Shown here one piece after another: positions 17,294-26,301 of a stretch of DNA of 64,000 nt. Position numbers and translations under genes: made by a program. The DNA is from an uncultured Stenotrophomonas sp. (GTDB lineage Bacteria; Pseudomonadota; Gammaproteobacteria; Xanthomonadales; Xanthomonadaceae): contig NZ_CAMFIA010000004.1 of NCBI RefSeq assembly GCF_945952405.1, positions 216,482-280,481 on the forward strand. Reading direction: 5' to 3'. Every line of letters starts with the position of its first letter. Position 1 is the stretch's first letter. Under the pieces are notes generated by a model. The model did not search any database, was not told the DNA's origin, and worked only from the letters and a program-made list of their open reading frames with translations.

Positions 17294-19339
17294 TCAGAAC
17301 AGGGGGAACGTGGCGCCGGGTGCCGGTTGCGGACCCGGCGCAGCGGTGGCCGCAACGGCATCATCGGCCACGGGAGCCCATTGTGGCGTAAAGAAGGCCT
17401 GCACATCGGCCAGCTGGCGGGTACGCCGGAAGGGCGGCAGCGAATCGAGGAAGACCCGGCCGTAGCCGCGGTTGAGCAGGCGCGGGTCGCACAGCACCAG
17501 CACGCCGCGATCGCTCTCGCTGCGGATCAGCCGGCCAACGCCCTGCTTCAGGGCGATCACCGCCTGCGGCAACTGCTCGTCGCGGAACGGGTTGCCGCCC
17601 TGGCCCCGGATCGCCTCCAGCCGCGCCTCGTAGACCGGGTCGTCAGGGGCCGCGAACGGCAGCTTGTCGATCACCACCACGCTCAGCGCTTCGCCGACCA
17701 CGTCCACGCCTTCGCGGAAACTGGCCGAGCCGAGCAGCACACCATTGCCGGAGTCGCGGAATCGCTGCAGCAGCGTCGCGCGCGGGGCCTCGCCCTGCAC
17801 GAACAACGGCCATGGCCCGTCGCGCAATGCCTCGGCCGCCTCGCGCAGGGCGCGGTGCGAGGCAAACAGCAGGAACGCCCTGCCCTGCGACGCCTGCAGG
17901 ACCGGCCGCAGGACCTGGATCAGCGCGGTTCCAAAACCGCGCGCGGCCGGATCGGGCAGGCCCTCGGGCAGATAACACAGCGCCTGCTCCGGCCAGTTGA
18001 AGGGGCTCGGCTGGACCAGCGTGTGGGGATCGTCCAGGCCCAGGCGCGTGGCAATGTGGTCAAAGCCACCCCCGACGGTCAACGTGGCCGAGGTGAACAC
18101 CCAGGCTGCACGACTGCGCTCGCGGTGCTCGCGCAACGGCCCGGACACATCCATCGGGGTGCGCTGGCAGCGGAAACCGCGCGGGGTGAGCTCGTACCAC
18201 AGCACATCGGCAGCGGCGCTGACCTGCGCCGGGTCGCTGTCGAAATCCAGGGCCGGCTCATCATCGCCCAGCCAGCGGCCAAGCCGCGAGACCGCTTCGC
18301 GCGCCCGCGCATGGCAGGCGTCCAGGCCAGCCGCCGCTTCGCGCAAGGGCTGCAGCGCCTGCTCCAGCGTCATCAGGCCGGCCATCACCGTATCGAAGCC
18401 GTCACGCACCTGGGGCATCGCCAGCGCACGCCAGTGCGTGCCGCGCGACGGCAGCCCGTCCATTGCCAAGCGCAACGCCAGCAAGGCCTGCTGCAGCTGA
18501 TCGACCGGTTCCTGCAGGGCCGATTGCGCGCCCCCCACGCCGCGCGCTTCAGCCAGGCAGTCGCGGCCCAGCTCCTGCCACGGGCGCATGCCGAAGCCCT
18601 CGCCGAAGAACTGCGCGGCCAGCTCAGGCAACTGGTGCGCCTCGTCGATGACGAAGGCCTGCGCGCCTGGCAGCAGCTCGCCGAACCCGTCCTGCTTCAG
18701 TGCCAGGTCGGCCAACAGCAGGTGATGGTTGACCACCACCACGTCTGCGGCCTGCGCGCGTTGCCGCGCACGCACCACGAAGCAGTCATCCCAGAACGGG
18801 CAGTCGGTGCCCAGGCAGTTGTCGACGGTGGAGGTGACCATCGGCAGCAACGGAGAGTCATCGGCCAGCCCCTCCAGCTCGGCGATGTCACCGAACTCCG
18901 AGCGCCCGGACCAGGCCAGGATGCGCTGGAACTGCGCCGCCTGTTCGGGGCTGGAGAACCGGGGCTCGCCGCGCGCCTGCTGCAGGCGGTAGCGGCACAG
19001 GTAATTCGCGCGTCCCTTCAGCAATGCGCTGCGCAGGCCAACACCCAGTGCCTGGCGCACGCGCGGCAGATCGCGGTGGTAGAGCTGGTCCTGCAGCGCG
19101 CGGGTGCCGGTGGAGATGATGGTCCGCAGCCCGGACAGCAGCACCGGCACCAGATAGGCGAAGGTCTTGCCGGTTCCCGTGCCGGCCTCGGCCAGCAGCA
19201 GATCGCGCTGCTGCAGCGAATCGGCGATGGCTTCGGTCAGGCGCAGTTGGGCCGGGCGCGGCACGAACGCGTCCAGGTGCGAGGCGAGCGCGCCGCCGTC
19301 GCTGAGGGCTTCGCGGCTGGCATGAACAAGGTCGGACAT
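17294..19339 (-). CDS. DinG/YoaA-type ATP-dependent DNA helicase with Fe-S motif
   Basis: Superfamily 2 helicase of the XPD/DinG group, expected to unwind damaged or structured DNA. The ATG at 19339 (MSDLVHASREAL) gives 681 residues; the open frame upstream to 19483 is not family-like. Walker A is AEAGTGTGKTFAYLVPVL near residue 55. The DEAH box is in FVIDEAHQLPELA. Four cysteines between them (YLCRY, DNCLGTDCPFWDDC) fit the Fe-S cluster of this family. Helicase motif VI is in VIALKQGVGRLIRSESDRG. It is closer to YoaA than to DinG in length and in its association with tsaB. Confidence 0.9.
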   Translation of the reverse strand: MSDLVHASREALSDGGALASHLDAFVPRPAQLRLTEAIADSLQQRDLLLAEAGTGTGKTFAYLVPVLLSGLRTIISTGTRALQDQLYHRDLPRVRQALGVGLRSALLKGRANYLCRYRLQQARGEPRFSSPEQAAQFQRILAWSGRSEFGDIAELEGLADDSPLLPMVTSTVDNCLGTDCPFWDDCFVVRARQRAQAADVVVVNHHLLLADLALKQDGFGELLPGAQAFVIDEAHQLPELAAQFFGEGFGMRPWQELGRDCLAEARGVGGAQSALQEPVDQLQQALLALRLAMDGLPSRGTHWRALAMPQVRDGFDTVMAGLMTLEQALQPLREAAAGLDACHARAREAVSRLGRWLGDDEPALDFDSDPAQVSAAADVLWYELTPRGFRCQRTPMDVSGPLREHRERSRAAWVFTSATLTVGGGFDHIATRLGLDDPHTLVQPSPFNWPEQALCYLPEGLPDPAARGFGTALIQVLRPVLQASQGRAFLLFASHRALREAAEALRDGPWPLFVQGEAPRATLLQRFRDSGNGVLLGSASFREGVDVVGEALSVVVIDKLPFAAPDDPVYEARLEAIRGQGGNPFRDEQLPQAVIALKQGVGRLIRSESDRGVLVLCDPRLLNRGYGRVFLDSLPPFRRTRQLADVQAFFTPQWAPVADDAVAATAAPGPQPAPGATFPLF

Positions 19340-19342
19340 CAG

Positions 19343-19510
19343 GCAGGAAGGATACCCGGCCGGGCGCTGCCCGGCACCCGTTTCAAGCCAGAGCCACAGC
19401 AACGGCAACGGCGTTCTTGGCTCTGGGCTGTACTGGAGACTGGCGGGGGACTGCGGGTTTACGGCGTGTCCTGCACGCCCCACCCACCCGGCCCATCACC
19501 CGCATCCATC
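19343..19510 (+). repeat. Intergenic repeat, copy 2
   Basis: Upstream of the helicase start the plus strand carries CACAGCAACGGCAACGGCG, then ACTGGCGGGGGACTGCGGGT and TTACGGCG. This matches in order the blocks of the copies at 16385 and 33897. A CCCGGCCGGGCGCTGCCCGG palindromic stretch precedes it. It fills most of the gap between the helicase and the lipoprotein gene. No coding potential was recognised. Confidence 0.45.
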
Positions 19511-19558
19511 AGCGCGCGCGCGCCGCAGAGGGGGCAGCGCCCGATGGAGGGGAACACC

Positions 19559-20095
19559 TCAGTACCGCTTGATTCCCGGCACCGTGCAGCCTTCCAGCTG
19601 TGCGTGCGCCGACACCGCATTTTCCTTCTCGCCACGTGCCAGGCGCGACTGTTCGATCGTCGCCCAGTGCCGGCGGCACAGCGGCCCGGTCTTCGAGCCC
19701 AGATCGATCGCCTTGCGTGCGAACGTTTCCGCCTGCGCCCACTGGCCCTGCAGCAGGGCCAGCTCGGCACGCTCCTGCAGCACCGCCGGATCACCGGCCA
19801 CGATCTCCAGCGCATGGTCAAGGCTGCTGGCGGCGCCAGCCAGATCCTGCGCCTGGCGCTGCGCCTGTGCGGTCAGCCGCAGGTCTTCCACCTGCGAATC
19901 ACGCAACGGCTGTACCGACAGCTCCTTGTCGTCCGGACCGGCGGCGGCGTCCACCGCGGCCAGGCGCTGCGCCGGCGTAGTGGTATCGACCGGCTTGACC
20001 ACCGGCGGTGCACTGCTCACGCAGGCGACCAGGGCCAGGCTGAGGCCGGTCAAGGCCAGGGGCTGCAGCAGGGATCGCATGTTCATCGGCATCAT
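19559..20095 (-). CDS. Putative lipoprotein with TPR-like repeats
   Basis: Unrecognised protein of about 178 residues. It has a lipoprotein signal (hydrophobic LALTGLSLALVAC with the lipobox Cys at about residue 25), so it is probably anchored in the outer membrane. The mature part is helical, with QAQDLAGAASSLDHALEIVAGDPAVLQERAELALLQGQWAQAETFARKAIDLG reading like two tetratricopeptide repeats. Two late Cys (LCRRH, EGC) could form a disulfide. The first ATG (20095) overlaps the mrcB stop; starts at 20086 or 20080 are also possible. Its coupling to mrcB suggests a role in cell-wall synthesis, perhaps as an LpoB-like or TPR accessory of the synthase, but that is inference from position only. 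Confidence 0.75.
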   Translation of the reverse strand: MMPMNMRSLLQPLALTGLSLALVACVSSAPPVVKPVDTTTPAQRLAAVDAAAGPDDKELSVQPLRDSQVEDLRLTAQAQRQAQDLAGAASSLDHALEIVAGDPAVLQERAELALLQGQWAQAETFARKAIDLGSKTGPLCRRHWATIEQSRLARGEKENAVSAHAQLEGCTVPGIKRY

Positions 20096-22533
20096 CGGCT
20101 TGGTGGAGGAGTGGCCGCGGCGGGGGCCGCAGCAGGTTCAGCAGGGGCTTCCGGCTTGCGGTCCAGGCCGAACCAGCTGCGCCAGCCACCGCCTTCGCCT
20201 TCGCTACCGCCCTGCCCGTCCGGCGCCGCCGCCGGCGCACACGGCGCATAGGCCGGCGCATAGCCCACCACGAACGGGAAGCGACGCGCCCCCGGGCAGC
20301 CGTCATCGGTGGTGTTGAGGCCGGTGGGCGCCACCGACTGCCAGTCCAGGCCCTTGTTGCTGACTCGCAGCGGCGCGCTCGGCAGGCGCTGGAAGATACC
20401 CGACCACACCCGCATCGCGCCGGTGGCGCCATACAGGCCGGCCTGCTCGTTCTGGTCGTTGCCGATCCAGATCACCGCCAGGTGATCGCCGGTGTAGCCG
20501 GCGTACCAGCTGTCGCGGCCATCGTTGGTGGTGCCGGTCTTGCCTGCCGGCTGCAGGCGGCCCAGGCCATCGGCGTTCAGGCGCTGCGCGGTGCCGCTGG
20601 CCACCACCTGCTGCAGGCCGACGCTGATCAGGTTGGCGGCGATCGAATCGCCCTCCTGCGCCGGTGCCGGGGTCTTGTCATAGCGCTTGAGCAGCTTGCC
20701 CTGCGGATCAAGCACGCCACGCACCGCGTGCAACGGCTGGATCTCGCCGCCGGACGCCAGGAACTGGTACAGCTGCGCCATCGCGTACGGGCTCTGGTCG
20801 GTCGAGCCGAGGATCACCGCCGGATTCGCTTCGGCCTTGATGCCGGCCAGGACGTGGATCAGCTGGGTCACGCGCTCCGGCCCGACCTGCATGCCCACGC
20901 GCACCGTGGCCTGGTTGTAGGAATGGGCCAACGCATCGATCAGGCGCACCGTGCCATGGCTGCGGTTGTCGGCGTTGCCCGGATTCCAGTTGCGGCCACG
21001 GCCAAGCTGCACGGTCACCGGTGAATCATCGACCCAGCTGGCCAGCGAGTAGCGATCCGGCTGTGCCAGTGCCAACAGGTACACGAACGGCTTCAGCAGC
21101 GAACCGACCGGACGCTGTGCCTCGATCGCGCGGTTGAAGCCCACTTCGGAGACTTCACGGCTGCCGATCACCGCCAGCACATCACCGTTGTGCACATCGG
21201 TCAGCACCATGCCGGCCTGCAGCTCGGGGCGACGCTTGCTCTCCAGCGACTTGATGGTGCGGGTCACCGCACCCTCGGCATACGCCTGCGCGGACGGCGA
21301 CATGCCGGTCATCACGCTCAGGCCGGCGCCCTGCAGTGCCGATTCCGGATAGTCATGGCCGAGCTGGCGGCGGACCAGGTCGACGTAGGCCGGGAAACGA
21401 TTGGCGGCCACCAGGCCCGGGGCCTTGGGCACGCCCAGCGGGGCCTTCAGCGCACGCTGGTACTCGGCGTCATCGATCAGCGTGGCCTCATGCAGCTTGC
21501 CAAGCACGAAGTTGCGGCGATCCAGCGCGCGTTCCGGGTTGCGCCGCGGGTCGTAGAAGGACGGGCCCTTGACCAGCCCGATCAGCAGCGCGATCTGCTC
21601 GGTTTCCAGCGACGACAGGTCGCGGCCGAACCAGAACTCGGCGCCGGACGACATGCCGTGGATGGCCTGGCTGCCACGCTGGCCCAGGTACACCTGGTTG
21701 AGGTACGCCTCGAAGATGGTGCGCTTGTCGTAGCGCGCCTCCATGATCAGCGCGTACAGCACTTCGTTGAACTTGCGGGTGACGGTCTGTTCCTTGCCGA
21801 TGCCGAGCAGGCCGCTGCGGGCCAGCTGCTGGGTCAGCGTGGAGGCGCCCTGGCGGCTCTGGCCGCCGGAGCGGAGGGTCACCCACACCGCACGCGCGAT
21901 GCCGGACAGATCGATGCCGTGGTGGCGGTTGAAGTCCTTGTCCTCGACCGCCTGCAGGCCGGTCACCAGCAGGTCCGGCGCCTCATCCATGCGGATCAGG
22001 CGGCGTTCTTCCTGCTTCTGCCCGTACAGCGTGGCGATGCGTGCGGGATCCAGCCGCGCGGCCTTCAGCGCCTTGCGGTTGTCGGCATCGCGCAGCGAAG
22101 CGACCGCACCGTCGGCCAGCGACAGCTCAAGCCGGCGCGCAGCCACCCGGCCATCGACATCGCTGTAGCCGCGGCTGGAGATGACGAAACGGCCGCCGTT
22201 CACCGCATAGGTTGCCGGCTCCTTGCCCTGCCCGTCATCACGGTAGGCGGACGCGGCCAGCTCGGTCTTCAGGGTCGCCGCGTCCATCGCCTTGCCGGGC
22301 GTGAGCACCAGCGGGCGGGCATACACACGGGTCGGGATCTGCCAGCGCAGCTCACCGAAGCGCTGGGTCACCTGCTGGTTCAGGTACAGCGTATAGGGAA
22401 TCAGGAAACCCAATCCCAACGCGACCGCAGCCATGCTCCAGGTGATCAGGCGACGCCGCCACAGCGGGCTGTCGTCCTGCTGGTCGTCGTCGTCGAAATC
22501 GTCGATGTCGTCGGAATCGTAGCGTCGGGGCAC
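20092..22533 (-). CDS. mrcB: Bifunctional penicillin-binding protein 1B
   Basis: Class A PBP that polymerises glycan strands and cross-links peptides in the periplasm. The 813 residues start with an Asp-rich cytoplasmic tail (DDIDDFDDDDQQDD), then a membrane anchor at about 31-52. A UB2H-like region and a GT51 glycosyltransferase domain follow, with AVEDKDFNRHHGIDLSG (catalytic Glu near 197) and QGASTLTQQLARS. The transpeptidase domain has RPVGSLLKP (Ser478), SYNQAT as the SxN motif and GKTGTT (Lys665). The C-terminus is Pro/Ala-rich. It is an active-looking enzyme with every motif present. Confidence 0.95.
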   Translation of the reverse strand: MPRRYDSDDIDDFDDDDQQDDSPLWRRRLITWSMAAVALGLGFLIPYTLYLNQQVTQRFGELRWQIPTRVYARPLVLTPGKAMDAATLKTELAASAYRDDGQGKEPATYAVNGGRFVISSRGYSDVDGRVAARRLELSLADGAVASLRDADNRKALKAARLDPARIATLYGQKQEERRLIRMDEAPDLLVTGLQAVEDKDFNRHHGIDLSGIARAVWVTLRSGGQSRQGASTLTQQLARSGLLGIGKEQTVTRKFNEVLYALIMEARYDKRTIFEAYLNQVYLGQRGSQAIHGMSSGAEFWFGRDLSSLETEQIALLIGLVKGPSFYDPRRNPERALDRRNFVLGKLHEATLIDDAEYQRALKAPLGVPKAPGLVAANRFPAYVDLVRRQLGHDYPESALQGAGLSVMTGMSPSAQAYAEGAVTRTIKSLESKRRPELQAGMVLTDVHNGDVLAVIGSREVSEVGFNRAIEAQRPVGSLLKPFVYLLALAQPDRYSLASWVDDSPVTVQLGRGRNWNPGNADNRSHGTVRLIDALAHSYNQATVRVGMQVGPERVTQLIHVLAGIKAEANPAVILGSTDQSPYAMAQLYQFLASGGEIQPLHAVRGVLDPQGKLLKRYDKTPAPAQEGDSIAANLISVGLQQVVASGTAQRLNADGLGRLQPAGKTGTTNDGRDSWYAGYTGDHLAVIWIGNDQNEQAGLYGATGAMRVWSGIFQRLPSAPLRVSNKGLDWQSVAPTGLNTTDDGCPGARRFPFVVGYAPAYAPCAPAAAPDGQGGSEGEGGGWRSWFGLDRKPEAPAEPAAAPAAATPPPSR

Positions 22534-22618
22534 TGGGGATGCAGGCAGGTAGGGTCTGGCGAGTCTAACGCAGGCGCCGTGGCGGCTGGCAGGCGATGGC
22601 CTGCGGTTTCACTGCAGT

Positions 22619-23671
22619 TCAAGCAGGGCGCGGCGCCCGCCGGCCTGCGGCGGCCCCGGCCAGCGCGGCCCGGATGCCCTTCCAGCCGGCCCCGGCCAGG
22701 CAGACATTGGCCAGCCGCGCGATCAACCGCGGGGCGTCATGGGCGATCCAGCGTGCCCGCACATCCACGCGGCGGTACAGCTGCAGCCGCGACCAGGCCA
22801 TGCGCCAGGCCAGCGCCTGCAGCCCCTGGAAGCGCTCCGGCGCCACCACCACGCCGCGCTGGCGCAGCAGCGCATCGAGCGCCAGCAGGCGCCCGGCCGT
22901 GCGTTGCCGCGCCTGTGCGTCGAACAGGTCCAGATGGCGCAGGCGCTGCATGAAACTACGGCGGCTGGCCCCGATCTGGTTGTTGCCATGCTGGCGGTAG
23001 TCGATGGTCGGCTCGGCCAGCATGTCCAGGCCGCCGCGCAGCGATGCGTGTACCGCCAGCCATTCGTCGTGGCTCCAGCCCGGCGGCACCGGCAGCGATC
23101 CCTCCAGCAGGCTGCGACGCAGCGCGCAGGTGGCGCCGGTGATGAAGTTGCGCAGCAGGATCGCGTCGATCGCAAGGCCCGAGCGTTCCAGCTCCACCTC
23201 GGCCGGGTGCACCACCAGTACTTCCAGCAGGCGCGAGCCCATCGGTGCGCCCTGCGCATCCACCAGCCGCGCGTCGCTGTGCAGCAACAACAGCGCCGGA
23301 TCGGCCTGGAAGCGCTGCACGTAGCTGCGCACACGCCCCGCATGCCAGACATCATCCTGGTCACACAGGAACAGGATATCGGCCTGGCAGCGCTGCAGCG
23401 CATCGGCGAAATTGCGCACATAGCCGAGATTGCGCGCGTGCTGGACGATCTCGACCCGGATGCCCTGCGCCTGCGCGCGTGGCACGAAGGCCTGCAGCAG
23501 CTGCAGGGTCTGGTCGCTGGAGCCGTCGTCGCCGATCACCACTTCGTGCACCGGCAGATCCTGCTCCAGGATGCTGTCCAGCTGCGCCTGCAGGTAGCGC
23601 GCACCGTTGTAGGTGCACAGCGCAACGCCAATGCGTTCGGCAGGGGCCGATCGGGATGGCGCGTCAGGCAT
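22619..23671 (-). CDS. Family 2 glycosyltransferase (rhamnosyltransferase-like)
   Basis: A 350-residue GT-A fold transferase. It opens with VALCTYNGARYLQAQLDSILEQ, followed by VVIGDDGSSDQT, the nucleotide-sugar binding block, and FLCDQDDVW, which holds the DxD-type metal motif. SGLAIDAILLRNFITGATCALRR resembles acceptor-side regions of WbbL-like rhamnosyltransferases. The extreme C-terminus is Ala/Arg-rich. It is probably used for surface polysaccharide, but no other LPS genes are next to it, so the acceptor cannot be named. Confidence 0.85.
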   Translation of the reverse strand: MPDAPSRSAPAERIGVALCTYNGARYLQAQLDSILEQDLPVHEVVIGDDGSSDQTLQLLQAFVPRAQAQGIRVEIVQHARNLGYVRNFADALQRCQADILFLCDQDDVWHAGRVRSYVQRFQADPALLLLHSDARLVDAQGAPMGSRLLEVLVVHPAEVELERSGLAIDAILLRNFITGATCALRRSLLEGSLPVPPGWSHDEWLAVHASLRGGLDMLAEPTIDYRQHGNNQIGASRRSFMQRLRHLDLFDAQARQRTAGRLLALDALLRQRGVVVAPERFQGLQALAWRMAWSRLQLYRRVDVRARWIAHDAPRLIARLANVCLAGAGWKGIRAALAGAAAGRRAPRPA

Positions 23672-23744
23672 CGAACGTACTCACGGATAACAAGGCCGGG
23701 GGATGGTAGCAGAGCCCCCGCGGACGGATGGATACCGGTCCTGA

Positions 23745-24635
23745 CTAGCCGTTCCCGGGATGCGCGGCGATCCGCTGCAGGGCCTGCGCGGCACTCATCG
23801 GCTGCCATGTGCCCGCATCCGGCCGGAACGGCCGTGGGGCCACACCCAGCAGCGCCTGCAACGGCCCGTTGTCGGCGATCAGGTCCTGCTGCAGGCGCGA
23901 CACCGGCCCACGCGCACGCGGCAGCACCGCAGCCAGTCCCCGCAGCGCACTGCCCGGCAACGGCAGCGCCAGGGTCGGTTGCGCCAGGCTGGCATGCACG
24001 CGGCGGAACATCGCGTGGTACGGCAGGCGTTCGCCGCCACCGATCTCCAGCACCTGCGCCGATGCCGCACCGGTGCTGATGCAGGCCACCACAGCACGGG
24101 CGATGTCGTCGGCATGCACCGGTTGGCGCAGGCCACCGGCCAGCGGGATCGGAAACAGGCGCAGGCGCAGTGCGCGCTGCACGATCGGCGTGATGCTGCG
24201 GTCGATGCCGGCGCCATAGATCAGCGTCGGCCGCAGGATCGTCCACTCCATGCCCAGGCGTTCGGCCTGCGCGATCAGCCCCGCTTCGCCCCGCTGCAGC
24301 ATCGCCACCACGTCCTGCTCGTCGGCCTGCTCCGAATCCTGCTTGCTCAGCACGCTCATCGAGCTGGTGGCGATGACCCGCCGCGCCGGCGCCTCGGACT
24401 GCCGCGACAACCAGTGCATCAATCCTTCCAGCGGCCCGAAGCTGGCGATGGCCTGCCAGGCCGGCGACGGCACGCTGTCCAGGGCCTCCGCCAGATCACC
24501 ACACAGCCATTGCACCCCGTCCTGCGCCGGTTGCGGCCGCCGGCTGACTGCCTGCACAGGTGCATGCGCCTGCACCAGGCGCGGCAGCAGGAACCGGCCG
24601 ATCTGGCTGGTGGCTCCGGAAACAAGAACGGTCAT
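23745..24635 (-). CDS. NAD(P)-binding, epimerase-like SDR protein
   Basis: Extended short-chain dehydrogenase/reductase-like protein of about 296 residues. The Rossmann dinucleotide motif is at the N-terminus (VLVSGATSQIGRFLLPRLV), followed by an SRR cofactor-selecting loop and the LRPTLIYGAGID block typical of nucleotide-sugar epimerases and complex I NDUFA9-like proteins. The usual YxxxK is not obvious, so it may bind rather than turn over a substrate. ATG 24635 is preferred because GGAG lies five bases upstream; the GTG at 24641 is less likely. It lies 73 bases upstream of the glycosyltransferase gene, suggesting a common transcript. Confidence 0.8.
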   Translation of the reverse strand: MTVLVSGATSQIGRFLLPRLVQAHAPVQAVSRRPQPAQDGVQWLCGDLAEALDSVPSPAWQAIASFGPLEGLMHWLSRQSEAPARRVIATSSMSVLSKQDSEQADEQDVVAMLQRGEAGLIAQAERLGMEWTILRPTLIYGAGIDRSITPIVQRALRLRLFPIPLAGGLRQPVHADDIARAVVACISTGAASAQVLEIGGGERLPYHAMFRRVHASLAQPTLALPLPGSALRGLAAVLPRARGPVSRLQQDLIADNGPLQALLGVAPRPFRPDAGTWQPMSAAQALQRIAAHPGNG

Positions 24636-24698
24636 CGGCACTCCATGCGGGTCAAACGGGGCTGGCTACTATAACGACCCCCTCCGCCGCTGGCGGAC

Positions 24699-26270
24699 TC
24701 AGGGCGACGGCACGCCGATGTCGCGCAGGCGCTGCCGCAGTTGCTGGTAATCGCTGCTGGCGGCACCGATACCGAGTTCGCCCGCCTGCTGCAGGGCGCG
24801 TTCGGCGAAGGCGACATCGCCATTGCCGAGGCGTTCGCTGCCGATCGCCAGCCAGCGCTGTGCCAGGCGCTGGCGTGCCGCCGGCAGGCCATTGGCGGTG
24901 GGTGACAAGGTCTGCCAGGCCTGCAGGCAGGCACCCGCTGCCTGTACCCGGTTCTGCCTGAGGTTGTCGTCGAAGCATTGCCGGCTGGCCGGCAGCAGGC
25001 GGGCGGCAGCGGCTTTCACCCGCGCATCGCGAGGGGCCAGCGCCTGCGCTTCGCGCAGCGCATCGAACGCGCTGTGCCCTGGCGGGCTGATCCACTGCCC
25101 GGCGCGTTCGGCACGCTCGATCCGGCGCAGCAGGTCGCGCAGCTGCCGTTCGCGCTGCGCGTTGCCCAGCGCCGGCTGCTGCAGCGCCTTGCCGGCCTGT
25201 TGCGCGCGTTGCAGGCGCTGGGCCAGTTGCTGCCGCGCCGCCGGCGAGGCACCCAGCTGCTCCGCCAACCGCGCATCGCGCTGCGCGGCCTCGAACTTGA
25301 AGTCATCGGCCAGGGCCTGGCTGCGCGCCAGCACCGCCTGCAACACCTGCTCACGGCCACGCTGGGCATTGGCATCGTCCGGCGCCACCGCCAGCACGGC
25401 CAGGAAGCCTTCGGCGGCCTGTTCCAGCTGCTGCCGCTGCAGCGCGCGCCGCGCCCGCCGCAAACGTTCATCAACGGCCCGTGCGAGCGCTTCCTGGCTG
25501 GCCGGCAGATCGGCATGGCCCGCATCGAACTGGCGAGCGCGCTGCAGTATCGCGGCGGACTCGGCCAGCTCGCCTCGTTCCGCCAGCACGCGTGCGTGCT
25601 GCAGCAGGTCGCTCAGTGCATCCTCACGCCCTTCCAGGGCCGGCAGATTGTCCGGTTGCAATGCCAGGATGCGCTGGAACAACGGCAGCGCGCTGCTGTC
25701 GCCATCATCAAGCCGGGCCGCAGCAAAAGCGTTGCGGGCCTGTGCCAGCAGTGCACCGATGCCGGCGCCCGCGTTGCGCCGCGCCTGCAGCTGGCGCGCC
25801 ACGGCATCCGCTTCGCCCTGTGGCACCTGCAGTTCACGGGCCAATGCCAGCGCCTGCGCACTGGCGTCCAGGTCGCCGTTCTGCAGCGTGTCGCGCGCCT
25901 GCTGCAGCGCCGCCGCTGCGGTGCGTGCCAGGCCGTCACGGGCCTGTGGACGGTCACCGTCCAAGGCCAGAACCGCCTGGTAGCGTTCGCGCGCACCGCT
26001 GCCGTCGGCCGCGCTCAGCCGACCCGCGGCAAGGGCACGGTCGCCTTCGGCCAGCAGCTGCTCGATCTGCGGCTCGTCCCAGAACCAGTCCGCCAGTGGC
26101 TTGCGCAACAGCACCAGCAGCACGAACACCGCCAGCGCCGCCACCAGCGCCCAGCGCCAGACGCGACGCGCATGCCGCGCCTGCACCCACCACCAGCGGC
26201 CTTCGCGACGGACGCGGTCCAGCGCAGGATGTTCAGCGCCATGCGGGCGATGCGGGGGCTCGCGTTCCAT
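24699..26270 (-). CDS. Large membrane-anchored TPR-like protein, function unknown
   Basis: A 523-residue protein I cannot assign. It has a basic cytoplasmic N-terminus, one membrane segment at about 39-59 (WALVAALAVFVLLVLL), and a periplasmic region almost wholly of Ala/Leu/Arg/Gln-rich helices. Repeated A-x-x-A-L-x-L/P-D units, such as FQRILALQPDNLPALEGRED and FLAVLAVAPDDANAQRGREQ, indicate tetratricopeptide repeats. One Cys pair (SRQCFDDN, AGACLQAW) lies near the C-terminus. It sits between relA and the epimerase-like gene, 31 bases from relA, so it may share relA's transcript. A scaffold role in the envelope is a guess from topology. Confidence 0.75.
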   Translation of the reverse strand: MEREPPHRPHGAEHPALDRVRREGRWWWVQARHARRVWRWALVAALAVFVLLVLLRKPLADWFWDEPQIEQLLAEGDRALAAGRLSAADGSGARERYQAVLALDGDRPQARDGLARTAAAALQQARDTLQNGDLDASAQALALARELQVPQGEADAVARQLQARRNAGAGIGALLAQARNAFAAARLDDGDSSALPLFQRILALQPDNLPALEGREDALSDLLQHARVLAERGELAESAAILQRARQFDAGHADLPASQEALARAVDERLRRARRALQRQQLEQAAEGFLAVLAVAPDDANAQRGREQVLQAVLARSQALADDFKFEAAQRDARLAEQLGASPAARQQLAQRLQRAQQAGKALQQPALGNAQRERQLRDLLRRIERAERAGQWISPPGHSAFDALREAQALAPRDARVKAAAARLLPASRQCFDDNLRQNRVQAAGACLQAWQTLSPTANGLPAARQRLAQRWLAIGSERLGNGDVAFAERALQQAGELGIGAASSDYQQLRQRLRDIGVPSP

Positions 26271-26301
26271 GCGTGCAAGGGTAGCCGGGGCAGCGTGAAG
26301 C

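Noticed and set aside
16388-20251. 1287-codon plus-strand open frame spanning tsaB, the helicase and the lipoprotein gene
   Set aside because: It crosses three well-supported genes and two intergenic repeats; the composition is that of antisense translation.
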